A stretch of 64,000 nt of DNA, taken from positions 7,024,211 to 7,088,210 of the forward strand of contig JAIUCV010000019.1 in NCBI GenBank assembly GCA_026724425.1, written 5' to 3'. Position 1 is the stretch's first letter, and the number at the start of each line of letters is the position of its first letter. A program made the translations under genes and the position numbers. This stretch comes from Erythrophleum ivorense. Taxonomy: Eukaryota; Streptophyta; Magnoliopsida; Fabales; Fabaceae. Below are positions 1 to 12,418 of this stretch, piece after piece. Below the pieces are notes generated by a model. The model was not told the origin of the DNA, did not search any database, and saw only the letters and a program-made list of their open reading frames with translations.

Positions 1-267
1 TGGTCTCATAGAAGCAGCCCCGCTTCATATTCATCTAGGTGATTTTCATCAAGTGCATCTGCAATGAATATACCACCCATAAAGAATATGAAATCATTAA
101 AAGTTTTGCGCAACCTTTCCAACAATACATTCTAACACTTTCTCAAACCATAGGAAGGGACAACAAGTTTAGTGCTAGCAGAATTAACATATGACTTGCT
201 CTTACCCATATGAACCTCCTTCATGGGATCTTCAATCACAAAGGTGGAGTTACCATCGTTGTTAATT
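1..267 (-). other. copia 3' untranslated region
   Basis: On the minus strand this follows the pol stop codon and resembles the untranslated tract that separates pol from the 3' LTR in this kind of plant copia element. No gene is recognised. A TGTTAGAATG at about 128-137 resembles the LTR start but diverges after ten bases, so I do not call it the 3' LTR. Confidence 0.5.
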
Positions 268-609
268 TCAAATTGGCTTAAGTCTCATTCCCCTCAATGT
301 GTTATCAATTTGTTTCTTCCTTAGGGGTTTAGGTAATGGATCTACTAGATTTACTTTTGACCTTACAAATTCAATTGAGATCACTCCATCTTTTAGCAAC
401 TGCTTGATAATATTATGTTTCAACCAAATGTATCTACTTTTGCTATTAAAGGCCTTATTTTTAGTCGTAGCTATCGCCAATTGGCTATCACAATATAAAG
501 ACACTAATGGTGTTATTTTTTCTCCTAATGGAATATTTGTTAAAAAGTTTTTCAACCACTTAACCTTAGTACTAGTTAGTTCTATAGCAATAAACTCTAA
601 ATCTCTCAA
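268..609 (-). pseudogene. copia RNase H C-terminal segment
   Basis: The frame contains EFIAIELTSTKVKWLKNFL, LYCDSQLAIATTKN and SRYIWLKHNIIKQLL, then DPLPKPLRKKQI. These are hallmarks of the C-terminal end of copia pol, with the Asp of CDSQ and a position normally occupied by His kept as WLKHN. It is displaced from the RT block by a frame change and a short gap. The stop precedes the untranslated region at 1-267. Confidence 0.88.
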
Positions 610-642
610 AGATTTTGTAATAATGCTTTATTTGGCCGATTT

Positions 643-1818
643 CTAGGATACTGCACTACCACCAAGAGTGAATACATAGCCACTAGTTGATTTAATTTCA
701 TTTAAATTTGAGATCCAGTTAGCATCACTGTATCCTTCTAGTACAGCGGGAAATCCATTATAAAATATACTATAGTTTGTGGTATCTCTCAAATATATTA
801 TCAATCTAACTAGAGCTATCCAATGCTCATTGCCTAGACAGTAGGTATATCTGCTCAGTCTACATATAGCATATACTATATCAGGCCTGGTAAAATTTAT
901 CAGATATAACAAACTTCCAATAATCTGTGCATATTTAGATTGAGCTACTGAATCACCTTTATGTTTTGATAATTGTATGTTAGAATCATAAGGAGTGATT
1001 AAAGGAAAATCATCAAAATGTCTAAATTTTTTAAGAATTTTCTTCACATAATGTTCTTGAGAGAATAAGATACCATTTTCACTTCTTATGATTTTAACAC
1101 CCAAAATCATTTTTGCTTCACTCATATTTTTCATATCAAATTTAGATGCAAGAAAGCTCTTAATTTTAATCACAACATTAATGTTAGTATCAAAAATAAG
1201 CATGTCATTCATATATAAGCAAATAATCACACAATCATTATTTACAAGTTTTGTATAAATACATCTTTATACTTCAACAGTAGCAAAGCCATCATTTGTC
1301 AAAACTTGATCTAATTTTTCATGCTATTGTTTAGGTGCTTGTTTTAATCCATATAAAGATTTAACAAGTTTACACACTTTATTTTTTTGTCCAAGAGAGA
1401 TACATCCTTCAGGTTGTATCATATAAATTTCTCTTCTAAAACACCATTTAAGAAAAGTAGTTTTAACATCTATTTGATGAATATAAAGCTTATGTATTGA
1501 AGTTAAAGCAATCAGAATTCTTATAGAAGAAATTCTTGTAACTAAAGAAAAAGTATCAAAATAATCAATATTTTATTTTTGAGTAAAACTTTTAGCTATT
1601 AACCTAGCTTTATATTTATCAATGGACCCATCAAGATTAAGTTTCTTTATAAAAACCCATTTATAACTAATGGGTTTAGCTTCTAGAGACAAGTCTACTA
1701 AAACCCAAGTTTTATTTTGACTAAGAGAATCAATTTCAGCCTTAATAGCTTCTTGCCAAAGATAAGCATCCGAAGAAGAAATAGCTTTATAAAAATTTAA
1801 AGGATTATCTTGTACCAT
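643..1818 (-). pseudogene. copia reverse transcriptase relic
   Basis: The N-terminal block (1573-1818) has WQEAIKAEIDSLSQNKTWVLVD and YKWVFIKKLNLDGSIDKYKARLIAK, the standard start of copia RT. The middle, about 1240-1570, is interrupted by stops. The C-terminal block (643-1230) starts IICLYMNDML, where the family has two adjacent Asp residues and this copy has Asn-Asp. It continues through LGVKIIRSENGILFSQ and YAQIIGSLLYLINFTRPDIVYAICRLSRY. Loss of the first catalytic Asp and the stops make it inactive. Confidence 0.9.
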
Positions 1819-1883
1819 ATAAGTATAAAAATCATCTCCAAAAGAAGATTCTTTCTTTTACCTCTTACTTCTTAAATTTTCAG

Positions 1884-2828
1884 TCAAATCTTCATTTGTA
1901 TTTGTTCAAGAGAATAAGTAGACATTTTCAAATGCCTATAATTATGTTCAATTTTCAAAGGGAAGATATGTTCAAAAAATTTTGCATCTTTAGTTTCTAT
2001 AATAGTGTTATGATTCATAATATCACTTTTCAAAATCAGAAATTTATAAGTTGCACTATATTCAGCATACCCAATAAACATGCAATTAGAAGTTTTAGAC
2101 CTAATTTTTCTTTTCTTAAGATCAGGTAACATTACTTTAGTAAGACACCCCCCACACTTTTAAATATTTTAGGTTAGGTATATAACCTTTTCATAGTTCA
2201 TAAGATGTCTTATTTATTTTCTTATAGGGTATTCTATTTTGCAAAAAATAAACAGACAACAAAACTTCACCCTATAAATTATCTGGTGCAGAAGAACTTA
2301 CAAGTATAACATTTATCATTTCTTTTAAAATTCTATTTTTTCTTTTTGCAACACCATTAGACTCAAGTGAATATGAAAGAGTTACTTCATGGATAATTCT
2401 TTCTTTTTCACAAAAATCATTTAACACAACATATTTTCCTCCTCTATCTAACCTTACTCTTTTAATCCTTTTATTTAGTTGATTTTCTACCTCTGCCTTA
2501 TATAAAATAAAATTTTTAAACGCTTCATCTTTATTTCTCAATAAATATACTTTAGTATACCTTGAAAAATTATCGATAAAAGTAATATACTATTTTTTAC
2601 TACCTTTATTTATTGTTTGTTTTAAATCACCCAAATCAGTTGTATTAAAGAAAGCAATTTAGTTTCTCTTTGTGTAGAAAAGTGTGATTTTTTAGTTATC
2701 TTAGCTTCCACACATACTTCACACTTATTTAAACAATCATTTTTAATTCTAGAAATCAAACCAAGTTGTTGCATTTTCTTAATATAAAACTTACTAACAT
2801 GTCCTAATCTAGCATGCTACACATCAGA
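1884..2828 (-). pseudogene. copia integrase relic
   Basis: The N-terminal HHCC region reads HARLGHVSKFYIKK then CEVCVEAK (about 2690-2825). The core (2272-2541) has RVRLDRGGKY, retaining one catalytic Asp, and SNGVAKRKNR, where the catalytic Glu of the DDE triad is replaced by Lys. The C-terminal part (1884-2132) has KRKIRSKTSNCMFIGYAEYSATYKF, the usual copia pattern after the core. Stops and frameshifts lie between these blocks, so this is not a working integrase. Confidence 0.85.
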
Positions 2829-3326
2829 CTAATCAATCATATAAATAGGCAAATAAACAGAAGAGGATGCATTTTCATTCATTTCAACAACATTCAATAC
2901 AAATAGTCCCTGATTACAATAACCCTTTCCCACAAAAATATTATTTTTTGTCATCACAATCTTGTCAGATTCGAATGACACTTTAACTCCAGCATTTCCC
3001 AATAGAGCTATAGAAATTAAGTTTGCTCTAATATCAGGGACATGCAGAATATCATTGAGAGGCAAGGTCTTTCCGGATGTGAGTTTAAGAACTACTTTTC
3101 CTTTCCCAAGAACTTTTGCAGTTTGGGAATCAGCAAGATAAATGCGGTCTTCTCCTTTATTGATAGGATCATAGAAGGTAAATATTTCCTTATTTGCATA
3201 GATGTGCTTGGTAGCCCCAGAGCCTACCACCCACTTCCTCACATCAAAGACAATGAGAGCTTGAGAAATAACAGCCATAATGACATCATCATTGTTTTCT
3301 TCTCCTTGAACCAAATTTACATTCAT
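2829..3326 (-). pseudogene. copia protease / GAG-pre-integrase segment, active-site Asp lost
   Basis: An open frame of 165 codons. The aspartic protease motif appears as KWVVGSGATKHI about 30 residues in. The family motif has Asp where this copy has Gly (position before SGAT), so the protease should be inactive. Downstream, LPLNDILHVPDIRANLISIALL matches the usual copia stretch between protease and integrase. It ends shortly before the HHCC integrase zinc region at 2690-2825, where an in-frame stop replaces the Trp that normally precedes HARLGH. Confidence 0.85.
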
Positions 3327-3349
3327 CTTAGGAGCATTTTATTTCTAAC

Positions 3350-4241
3350 TCTCTTTTTACATTGTGCAGCATGGTACCCTAGCTTGCTACAAATAAAGCA
3401 ATTAATCTTCTTTTTGAACTTGGGGTTAGAATTTTTAGATTTGCAATAAGGTTTTTTATGAGAATCATACCTCTTGTTATGTGGATTTATCTCCACCAAA
3501 TTTGCTTGAGGTTATTTCCTTGCTCTTTGCAACCCGAATCTCCTTTTGATTGGTGTCTTCGATGATGATATGAGTGATAAGATCTGACAGTGACAATTGC
3601 TTCTGTTTGTGTTTAAGTTGTTGTTTGTAGTCTTTCCATGAATTTAGCAATTTCTTAATCAGGATCCCAGTTACAAATTTGTCTAAAATGTTGATTTTCT
3701 TAGCCCAGAGTTCTTCCAACAACTTGTGGTATTCGTTGATTTGTAGCTTGATGTCTTTGTCTTCGGACATCTCCAATCGGTAGTAATTTCCAATCATGAA
3801 TTTCTGTATTTTAACATCCTCAGTGGTGTATTTCGTAATTAGTGACTTCCAAATTTTGTTGGCCTCTTTGTAGACACAGTATATATCGAATAGATCGTTA
3901 GATAAAGTACTAATAATTGTGTGTCTACAGACCTTATTGGCATATTCTTAAGTAGTTCTTTGGTTTTAGTCAGCATCAGGAAAAGGTTTGGACTGGGTCA
4001 GCGCCATTGCAACTTAGTGCATGTCCAGGATAGAAAAGATCCGCTCTTGCCACCTTTTGAAGTTCTCCCCGTTAAACACCTCAATCTTGGATATATCTGG
4101 GAATGGCTTGGGCAACGTCACAACAGGTACTGTAATCGAAATGAAGGTTGAAGCAGCAGCATCACTCCCTCCAGAACCACCACCAAAACTTGAAGTGACA
4201 ACGTTAACATGATCATCAGGACCAACTCGATGTGACTCCAT
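3350..4241 (-). pseudogene. copia gag relic with altered zinc knuckle
   Basis: The likely start is the ATG at 4239-4241 (MESHRVGPDDHV). The N-terminal part has the copia gag pattern around FNGENFKRWQERIFSILDMH. The middle part (3477-3797) contains a leucine/lysine-rich segment with DKFVTGILIKKLL. Stops and frame changes separate these parts. Around 3365-3406 a zinc knuckle reads CFICSKLGYHAAQC. The canonical CCHC spacing is CX2CX4HX4C, and here the histidine position holds Tyr with His one residue later, so metal binding is doubtful. Followed on the same strand by the protease segment. Confidence 0.8.
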
Positions 4242-4260
4242 AATAACTTTTAAGATTGTT

Positions 4261-4982
4261 TGTTGAAACAAACAAAATAGTCAGCATAAATTGATTCGAA
4301 TCATGCCCGAGAACATTATCTTTAAGAGTTATTCTGCCACAAGTCGGCAACTCCCCAAGATTAAATGGACCATTTCTATAATAGGGAAACAGAATAGCAG
4401 GAACCAAAGAACTCAGAAGAACAAAGGGGGAAGAGAGGAGAGAGGTTCGAAGATGTCTGAGAGCTTGGTGCACCTTAAACCGCACCATGCATTACCTTTT
4501 ATAAGCCGAGGATGCAGATAAAAATGTTAGGCAATATTAAAAATGACTAATGGTGGTTTAATCACGGTTTAATAAAATTCGTTTTGAATGTTGGGATTAA
4601 AAACAGAGACCATTTTCTGAACGTTGGGATTAAAGTAGTAAATTGAAGGCCTCAACATCCAAAAATTTAAGAAATTCATGGCCCAATTTCAAAACTACTA
4701 AAAATAAAGTTTTTCCAGTAAGCCTATTTATACAAAATATTTTTGTATTTTACAAAAATAATTCCAATAAAAAATGCCTAGTATTACGTCTAACTCGTGC
4801 GTAGGGAAGAAATTGGAGATTTTCAACTGCTTACCCTACGTTGGCCTATTGTTGTGCGCATGAACCCACTCATCTTTTTGGTTCATTCACTTGTCCAATA
4901 TCACATCTTAGTGTATATACACTAAGACTTTTTTTATTCTAGACAATGTGGGACTTGGGCTTTTAACACACATATTCTAACA
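4261..4982 (-). repeat. 5' LTR of the copia element (inner edge uncertain)
   Basis: The outer edge is the TGTTAG terminus at 4982. A TATA-like TTATAAAAGG on the minus strand (4495-4504) is the likely U3 promoter. The inner edge is placed at a TGTTGAAAC on the plus strand (4261) only because an LTR should end in CA on the minus strand just ahead of gag. No convincing primer-binding site follows, so the inner boundary may be off by 100 bases or more. Confidence 0.5.
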
Positions 4983-5162
4983 GAAGACACCACTCACACA
5001 CTTAAATGAAGAAAACTTTCATAAAAGACAAAAGTTTTGTAAACCAAACCAAAACTAGCTATACTTTGCCATATCAATCAGAAGAAGCCAAGAACTTCGC
5101 CGAAACAGTTAGCTAACAACTCCAAAGTTATAGCACATGCACACTTTCAACTAAAAAAGTGG
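4983..5162. other. Unassigned spacer between two retroelements
   Basis: A 180-base stretch between the copia terminus and the next LTR. No open frame or repeat is recognised. Confidence 0.5.
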
Positions 5163-8100
5163 TGTCACACATGAAAATGCGACTGCGTGGCGCCAAATCA
5201 AAATCAAAATTAAAAATAGTAGAGTTGCCACCAATTTTTTATTTTTGAAAAGGCAAAATTTTGGAAAAAACCTTTTTAGTTTGAAAAATGGTCTACAAAC
5301 TAGAAAAGAGATCCGGGAGTTAATTATGAGTGGGGAAGATGTTAGGCACCCCACTACACCTGTTCTTAAGAATGGTTATCCTAAGTTAGTTGTGCAAAAT
5401 TACCATGGCCTTTAATCTATTTTTATTCTCCTTAATAAATCACATACAAAATAAGAAGCAAAGAAATTAAATGAAATAAAATTAAGAGTAAAAGAAAAAG
5501 AAATTAAAGAAATAAAATTTAGAATAAGAGAAAAGAAATTAAAGAAATAAAACTAAAAGAAAATAGTTATTTACAAGGGCGGACTTGACCTAAGATGAGA
5601 GCCTAGGGCCTACGTACCCTACAACAGGGATTAAAGTCCACATAGTTCAAATAAAAATTGTATTGGTTGGTTGATGTTTTTGTTCTTTTATTTATGTTTT
5701 GTTCTCGTCTTTTTTTTTTTTTTTTTTCTTTTTTAATGGAAGAAAGAGAAAGAAAATAAGAATTACTTTTATCTTTAGCAAATAAAACTAATTTAAAATT
5801 GGTTAATTATTTTAATTTACTAAGATCAAAGTTAATTTTACTTATTTATTCTTCTCATTTTTTTACGATTTTTCTCTTACCTTTTTTAATTAATTTCTTT
5901 AATTAATTTTTATCTTTGATTAATTAAGGTGCAAAAATTTATTTTTAAAAGTAAAGGTAAGATACCTAAATTAAAATTACAAAAATAAAATGACATTCTT
6001 TTGGTTTAAGTCTTTTCAATTTTTTTTTTGATTTGTTTTTGTTTTTGTTTGGTTTGGTTTTGTTTTGTTTTTGTTATATATATATTTTTATTTTCATTCC
6101 TATTTTTTTATTAGAAGAAATTTGAAATGAGTTCAAAATCTTAAGGAACTTAATTTCTCCTTACTTCTTATATTTCTTTTTCTTTTCATTTGTTTTTTTT
6201 GTTTTGTCTTTTCCATTTTTTGGAAAAGACAAACTTTAAAAGGATCACTAAATTTTAATTAATTTTTTTTAAAAAAATTCTTTTTGACAAAAGTTCTTAA
6301 GAAATCAAGATCTTCTTTTCTTATTTCTTCTAAAGTTTTGAAATATGCCTTTTTATTTTTTTTCTTTGGTGTTGTTTTTTTTTGTTTTTTTAAAATTTCA
6401 TTTTTTGTTCTTTTTGTTGTCTTTTTTTTGTTTTTCTTTTAGTGTGTTCTTATGACTTTAATGAAAAAAACTAAAAAGGATTTTTTTCTTCTTTTTGCAT
6501 TTTTAAAACTTCTCATTTGATTTGATTTTAATTTTTGATTTTCTTGATTTTTTTGTTTGTTTGATTTTATTTATTATTTTTTATTTCAAAACCAGATTTT
6601 ACCTAAGTAAAAGGATTTTTTTTGAATATCTCTCTTTTGTTAAAAATTTCTTTAAAGAAAAATTGGTTTGGTGTGGGCCGTTGAAGCCCAAAGTTGATTA
6701 AAGTGTAACTTTGAAACTTATTGGATAACAAGGAAGCTTACTGCTACACATGATCCTTGAGTTGATTCTTATGGGCCTGAGGGGATAAATAATCTCACAC
6801 GACTATTCTAAAAATGTCAAAAACAAAGAATAAAATAAAGTAAAACGGGACACAATAAATTTCGCAAGCCCAAGGTAACTCGTGGGCGTATAGGTTTTGG
6901 GTACACTGTTACCACTCGATGTATGAATATAACACGAGCATACAACCATCTCAAAGCAACAAAAGTACACGCTCTCCATACTATTATGTCCAAACCCACT
7001 CTTCAAAGGTTTAAATACAAATCGTGCACAATTTACCATCCAGTTCAGACGGAAATGTGAAAGACAATTTGAATTTAGTACATGCACAAACATTCTCCGG
7101 ATTCCCATGAATAGCAAGCAACAACAACAGTCTCTAACTTAATCCACAGTGGTAAAAGAGTGGAAAATTTACTATGACTTAAACGTTACCCAAACTCAGC
7201 TTTACTATCCTAAAATAAGTCATACCCATGGCTGAGCATAAAAGAAACCAAAAGCCTGAGAACTAAAAGGCATTTGCATGAAATAGGTCACTTCCATTCA
7301 CAAGACAGGGTCTAAAAACTTGAAGGCTTCATACTATATCTTAAGCTACGGGTGGTGGTGATATTCCAAAATAGCTTTATTAATGACAAGAATGCAACAG
7401 AACATCCTTACTAAAGATCAGATTGTAACATTCTTAGGCAAATGCCAGCTATAAAAACCCTATTCCTATATTTCACTTAGCAATTGAAATGATACTATCG
7501 CATCAATTACTGAACTGGAACAGATAGCAATATAGTTGGAACTTCGAAAGCGAGGTGTTTAGTATCAAACAACACAGATTGCCCAAGGGCTCAGAGCCAA
7601 GCATTCATAACTCAAACACCAAAATGAGGGACTAAAAGTTCATTCTAGTATTATCAATTTATATAGACAAGAAATTTCTAAATCCTCAGGCGGTGACGGA
7701 ACAAAACATCATACAACCAGGAGAACATACAAAGTACATAAGAAACTCAGAAAGCTTTCTCTCTATTACATCCCTCTGGTTGGTTGATTCCAGAATCAAA
7801 CTAAAATCGACTCAGGATAAATTTAATGCTAAAATCACAACCAGATGTACATTACATATCGAAACAAAACATTGTTTCCCAATATACCAGATCTAGTTCA
7901 ATAGATTAGGCAAAAGCTGCCAACACTTACATTCTCCTTCCTGATTGCTATTTCTCGTGCTTCAAATCAGAGCCTCCAGGTCTTTCTTTGTTTTTTTCAA
8001 AACTGCTCCTTTGTAATTCAAAAATTAACCCAGTGCAGAAACCTCCCTACTGTTGTTCTCTCGGGCTGTTTTGGATAATTCCTTCTTCACTGTCCTTTCG

Positions 8101-9084
8101 GCTCTCCTTCACTCTTGATTGCCCCTTCACTCTCAAATCTCCCCCTTTAAGTTCTCTCCGTCGATTTCTTGCTCCTCCCTCTCGAATTCCTTTCGTCCCA
8201 TTCTCTCCCCGAATCTTCTCCTCTCCTTTTCGTTTTTCTTTAATCTCTCCTCTATCAAAAAAATCCCCCTCACCTTCTCTGCCTCCATCCCCCCTTTTTG
8301 GTCTCTCACCTTCTCCTTTCAATCCTCTCTGCCTCCACTTTTTTCTCTTTTTGATCTTCGTCCTCGTCTCTTCCCTTTCGTCCCTACTCCTGGTTTTTTA
8401 TAGTGAAAGGGATTCGAAAGGAGGTCAACTCCCTGAGCCAGTCGCTGCCGTCTGTTGGCCTACCACTTTTCATTTTGCCGTTTGTTCTGTGCCTTCGAGC
8501 TACTCCCCATTAATGGCAGGTTCCAAATGGGTGAGACCTGCATTCTGTTCCCTGCAGCGGCCAAATGAGAAAAGGCTGCTGGGTCCCTGCGTTTTGACTT
8601 CAAGAGTCTTTGTTTTGAATGTGGGCTTCTGTTTTGAGTTAGAGAGGCTGAAGATTTATCAGAATGGGGCCTGCCGGAGAAAAGGGATTGGGCTTTAGAT
8701 TGGGCCACTCTTTTTTTTAAGTCTTTCTATCCTTTTTGTTGTTTTGCTTAGGTTTTCGAAATCGAGTTGATAGGCCCACACATGAATTGTAACCCGAGAG
8801 TTTTGCATCCGCTTCTTTTTTTTTTAGAAAATAAATTCCATTTTGATTATTTCATTATATTTTTCTATTTTTCATTTTTATTTTTTTTATTTCGGGGCTT
8901 TTCCTTTTTGGTTTTTGTGATTTAATTTTGATCTCTTTTTTCTTAATTGATATGTTTTTCTTTCTTTTTCCTCCTTTTTCTTTCTCTTTATTTTTTTCTT
9001 ATTACTATTATTTTTTCTAATATTTTACTAATTTAATTTTATCACTATTTTTTAGGGATACCTGGACAAAATACAGTGCTCACA
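5163..9084 (-). mobile_element. Long LTR (3.9 kb) of Ogre/Tat-type Ty3/gypsy element
   Basis: On the minus strand it starts TGTGAGCACTGTATTTTGTCC (first base 9084) directly after a purine-rich tract, and ends TGTGTGACA at 5163. That gives TG...CA termini and about 3922 bp, within the range of Ogre/Tat LTRs. The tract near 5190-5400 (on the minus strand GGTGGCAACTCTACT, and on the plus strand a gagatccgggag segment followed by ttaggcacccc) matches a pattern I associate with Ogre/Tat LTRs, as does ggcctacgtaccctac at 5608-5623. The rest is T-rich or CT-rich without coding capacity. The long plus-strand frame at 7988-8698 is low-complexity Ser/Pro/Leu/Phe and is not a gene. Only one LTR is seen, so it is a 3' LTR of a truncated element. 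Confidence 0.6.
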
Positions 9085-9100
9085 GTTGCCTCTCTTTGCT
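9085..9100 (-). other. Polypurine tract of the Ogre/Tat-type element
   Basis: The minus strand reads AGCAAAGAGAGGCAAC immediately before the LTR start TGTGAG. A purine-rich tract abutting the 3' LTR is the plus-strand primer expected for LTR elements, and it fixes the orientation of the LTR. Confidence 0.55.
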
Positions 9101-9480
9101 TGTTTCTTATGCAAGGAGATTGAAAAATGTAATTTTTGATATTTTTGCATAAGGAATAAGTAAAGATAAGAACATGTATTTTGTCTAGGATGATTTAATT
9201 GCTTTTTGACAATAAACAAGAGGAAAAAGCGGCCCAAACAAAATATGATGTATACAAGTGGCATAGAAGACAAAAAACTTACTCACCTAGACTTCAGTTT
9301 CATCATGAAAGCTACAAACCCAGCTCATATGCTACAGTTGTTAAGAAAAGGAAGAGCATTTTTCTCTCTCCACAACGGAGTCATAATTGGTACTGTGAGT
9401 ACAAACAGTAGTCGAGAGAAATGGTAACCCGTCTCATATCCATTATTAATTGGATATTGAATATTTATTTTGGTCAGATT
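9101..9480 (-). mobile_element. Residual internal 3' sequence of the Ogre/Tat-type element
   Basis: Lies on the internal side of the polypurine tract, so it should be the 3' non-coding part of the element. No pol domain can be read in it. The short frames here (70 codons or so, both strands) show no recognisable motif. The outer limit is set by a change to very AT-rich sequence and is approximate. Confidence 0.4.
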
Positions 9481-12418
9481 TCATCAAGCATCCCAAAAAC
9501 TTAATCAAATTGTTTCTCCTAAGTAGGTTAAGGTAAAAAAGCATTCATTAAAATTATATTTTAAATGGTTTTATTTTTAAATTTTTGACCTATAAAAGGA
9601 CTAGCCTATAAACCAATATTTATTCTAACAATGCTATTGTGAAAAGATTCAGGTAAATTTTTCTTAATTAAATTCTTGATGTACAAACAAAATTTAAACT
9701 GAAAGAAAAGGAAAAAAATAATTTGAATATTTCAAATTTAGATGGTGTTAATAGTGTATAGTGTGAAAATATGCTATGCTGTGTTTGCATAGCAAGAAAT
9801 CTTGTGCAAACAAAACATGTAGTAAGAATTTTTTTTTTTTCAAAATTTGATTTTTTTTTAAAATTCGTGGATTTCTTGCACCGCACAAACATTGGACAGT
9901 AGGAGATTTAGAGCCGTATAATGAGTGAAATATTAAAGAAGAATAAATAAGTCAACTCAAATTTTGATGCAGAAAGGAGAAAATTAAAATAATGACTAAA
10001 TTATTTTTGTAGAGATATTTAAATTACATGACTTTAACTTCTATTTTAAAAATTTACACTTTCATCTCTTAAAATAAAAAAATATGTCATGCTGACATGT
10101 TCTATAATTAAAGATAAGTTCTAATTTATATAATATAATAAGTATTAAACATGTATTTATCTAAATAGTCAATTTTTAAAATAAAATAAATAATATTAAA
10201 AAAATTTAAAATTTTTTTTAATAAGTTATATTTTTACTAAAGGAAATCATTATTTTTTTCATAGTATTTTAATCACATTTTAGCTTTATAACAATGTATA
10301 TATTTTTATAATAAAAAAGACAATATAATTTAGATACTTCTAAAAATTAATAAAAAGTAGTATTTACCTTAAAATAAAGCCATCGATGCCATTAATGTAC
10401 ACGCACCTATGTGGTATGCCACAGCCACCAGCCGAACCACACTGGAGGGTGAGAGTGGGCCACCACTATCCAAAGCCCAGAAGCCCAAAAGATTTTATGA
10501 ATGCTTACCCATAGATGGAGCGCTTGAGTGATACAGAGAAACCAATATTTTTCGGAATACATTATATTAATCTTTCATAGAGTTTAATTAAATTATATTT
10601 AATATTTTTATTTTAAAATATTATTTTAATTATTTAGAATTTAATTTATATTAAAATATTTTAAATTTATTCTCTGTCAATAAAATTAATTTTTAACACA
10701 ATATGAAACTATATTTTTTTTTCTTAAAAATAGAAGTAAAAACATTTAAGTTAATGTTAAGTTTTAACACAAGATTATAATATTATTTTTTTCATATGAC
10801 TAAATATAACTAAATAATTTTATTTATGGAAGAATTCATATTTTGCAGAATATTAATTTCATTAACAAAAAATATGTTATAGGAAATTTTATAATATATA
10901 TCAAATATTAATGGAGTAGAATGATATTTTTAAAACAAAAAAGATACAAATTAATTTAACCAAATCTTATGAGAGGGTAATATAATTTACTTTATTTTCC
11001 ATTTGGGGATCAAGCTATATTCTCTTGGACACAAGTTGTGTATGGAGTTAGGTAAAATGGCAAATCATCCAAAGAGAGAATGAAAATAAGAAGAAATTAT
11101 ATTTTATCTTTTAAAACTAAAGTCTAATTATAAGATTGGTGTATAAACTTTTAAAATGAAACAAAATACTTCCTTAAATTTTAAAATGTAACAAAACCCT
11201 CCTTCTGAAGCAGTGTTTGGTTATTGATATTCATAGAATGTTTTATTGCATTTTGAAATTTATGGGATATTTAGTTTCGTTTTACAGTTTAGGTACTAAT
11301 TTTATAATTAAAATTTAATCCATAAAAGTAAAATGTGATTTTCCCGCGTAATAACTTTTTAATTGGGCCCTTGTCTGTTTATTTTACATTCTATCTTTTC
11401 TTTCTTTGACACTAGATTCAAGAGAACTGCTCAACAAAGTTCTATGAAACCTTTTGTCCCAAGCGGTAATTCAAGTGAGAACTTTCATTTCTCTAATCTA
11501 ATCTTAAAGATCACTACTTGTTACATTTACAATTAGAGAAAAAAAAATGGTGCTAGAGCCTTGATTAGCTCTAGTTGCACTTCTTTTAATTTAAATATCA
11601 GAGGGATCTAAACGTATTTATGTTTGATCTCTATTCTATTCATTTTTTATTCTTAATCTTTTTAGTTTTGTCTCTCTTATCTAAAATAAATAAATAAATA
11701 AATAAATAAATAAAAGAGGACATCGATAATCTATTGTCAATGAATAACGGTCTTGGTAGAGTAGCTAATTGTGGGCGAGATAGAAAGTTAACAACTACAA
11801 AATTTTAAAGAATTCAAATTCAAAATTTAATAAATTTTGATGAAAAAAGAAATTGGACCCATGCTTGGGTTCAGTACAAATCATCATAAGAACAGGAATT
11901 TAAAGATTGTTATGTGAAGAAATTATAATTATGGACCTTAAGTTTGGAAAAATTATTTTTAGAAAGATATTATTGTAGTTTAAAAATGATTTAATTATAA
12001 CTTTGAAAAAATTGAGTTATAGGAAGCTGTAAAAAAGTTTTTAGTTATTAATTTTTTAAACTTTAAGGTTCTTAACTTGAATTTTCTTTTGATATATTGA
12101 AAGTGTGATGTGATTAGACGTGCAATCATCAATAGGCATCTTATCTATGTTAATACTTTAAAGCCAACTCTTAAGAAATCTTTTCATGAATTCTCTAGTT
12201 GCCGACTTGAAAAACCTCCCTTTGATCAAATCAAAAAAGTAAATTAATTGAAGTAACCACAAACTTAAACCATAATATCACAAAAGGAAAAGAGAAGAAA
12301 AGAAAAAGTATTGTAAAAATTGGGAATCATGATTATGGTTCAAAGGTAGGGAGAATCCCTTTTACAATTTACCCTTATGATAACTAGAATGCGTTGGAAC
12401 TTGGATTGAGAAAAAGAA
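9481..12418. other. AT-rich intergenic DNA, no gene seen
   Basis: No coding pattern. It contains a GC-richer patch at about 10380-10530 and a perfect (TAAA)n microsatellite at about 11686-11714. Nothing else supported. Confidence 0.6.
11686..11714. repeat. (AAAT)n microsatellite
   Basis: Seven consecutive AAAT units read directly. Confidence 0.9.

Larger units (their letters stand above)
1..4982 (-). mobile_element. Decayed Ty1/copia LTR retrotransposon, 3' end outside window
   Basis: Read on the minus strand, the order is 5' LTR, gag, zinc knuckle, protease, integrase, reverse transcriptase, RNase H, which is the Ty1/copia order (integrase before RT). Every domain is broken by stops or frameshifts. 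The right terminus on the minus strand begins TGTTAGAATATGTGTG, a typical LTR start, with its first base at 4982. Positions 1-267 read as 3' untranslated sequence of the same element, so the 3' LTR lies left of the window. Key catalytic residues are lost in protease, integrase and RT, so the copy cannot be autonomous. Superfamily is sure; lineage is not. Confidence 0.9.

Noticed and set aside
1..140. Reading 1-267 as an exon of a host gene
   Set aside because: A short open stretch is present, but its position right after copia pol and its resemblance to the untranslated tract of such elements explain it better.
7988..8698. A 236-codon plus-strand frame, the second longest in the window
   Set aside because: It is Ser/Pro/Leu/Phe-rich low complexity from a CT-rich tract inside a minus-strand LTR and has no domain; treated as chance.
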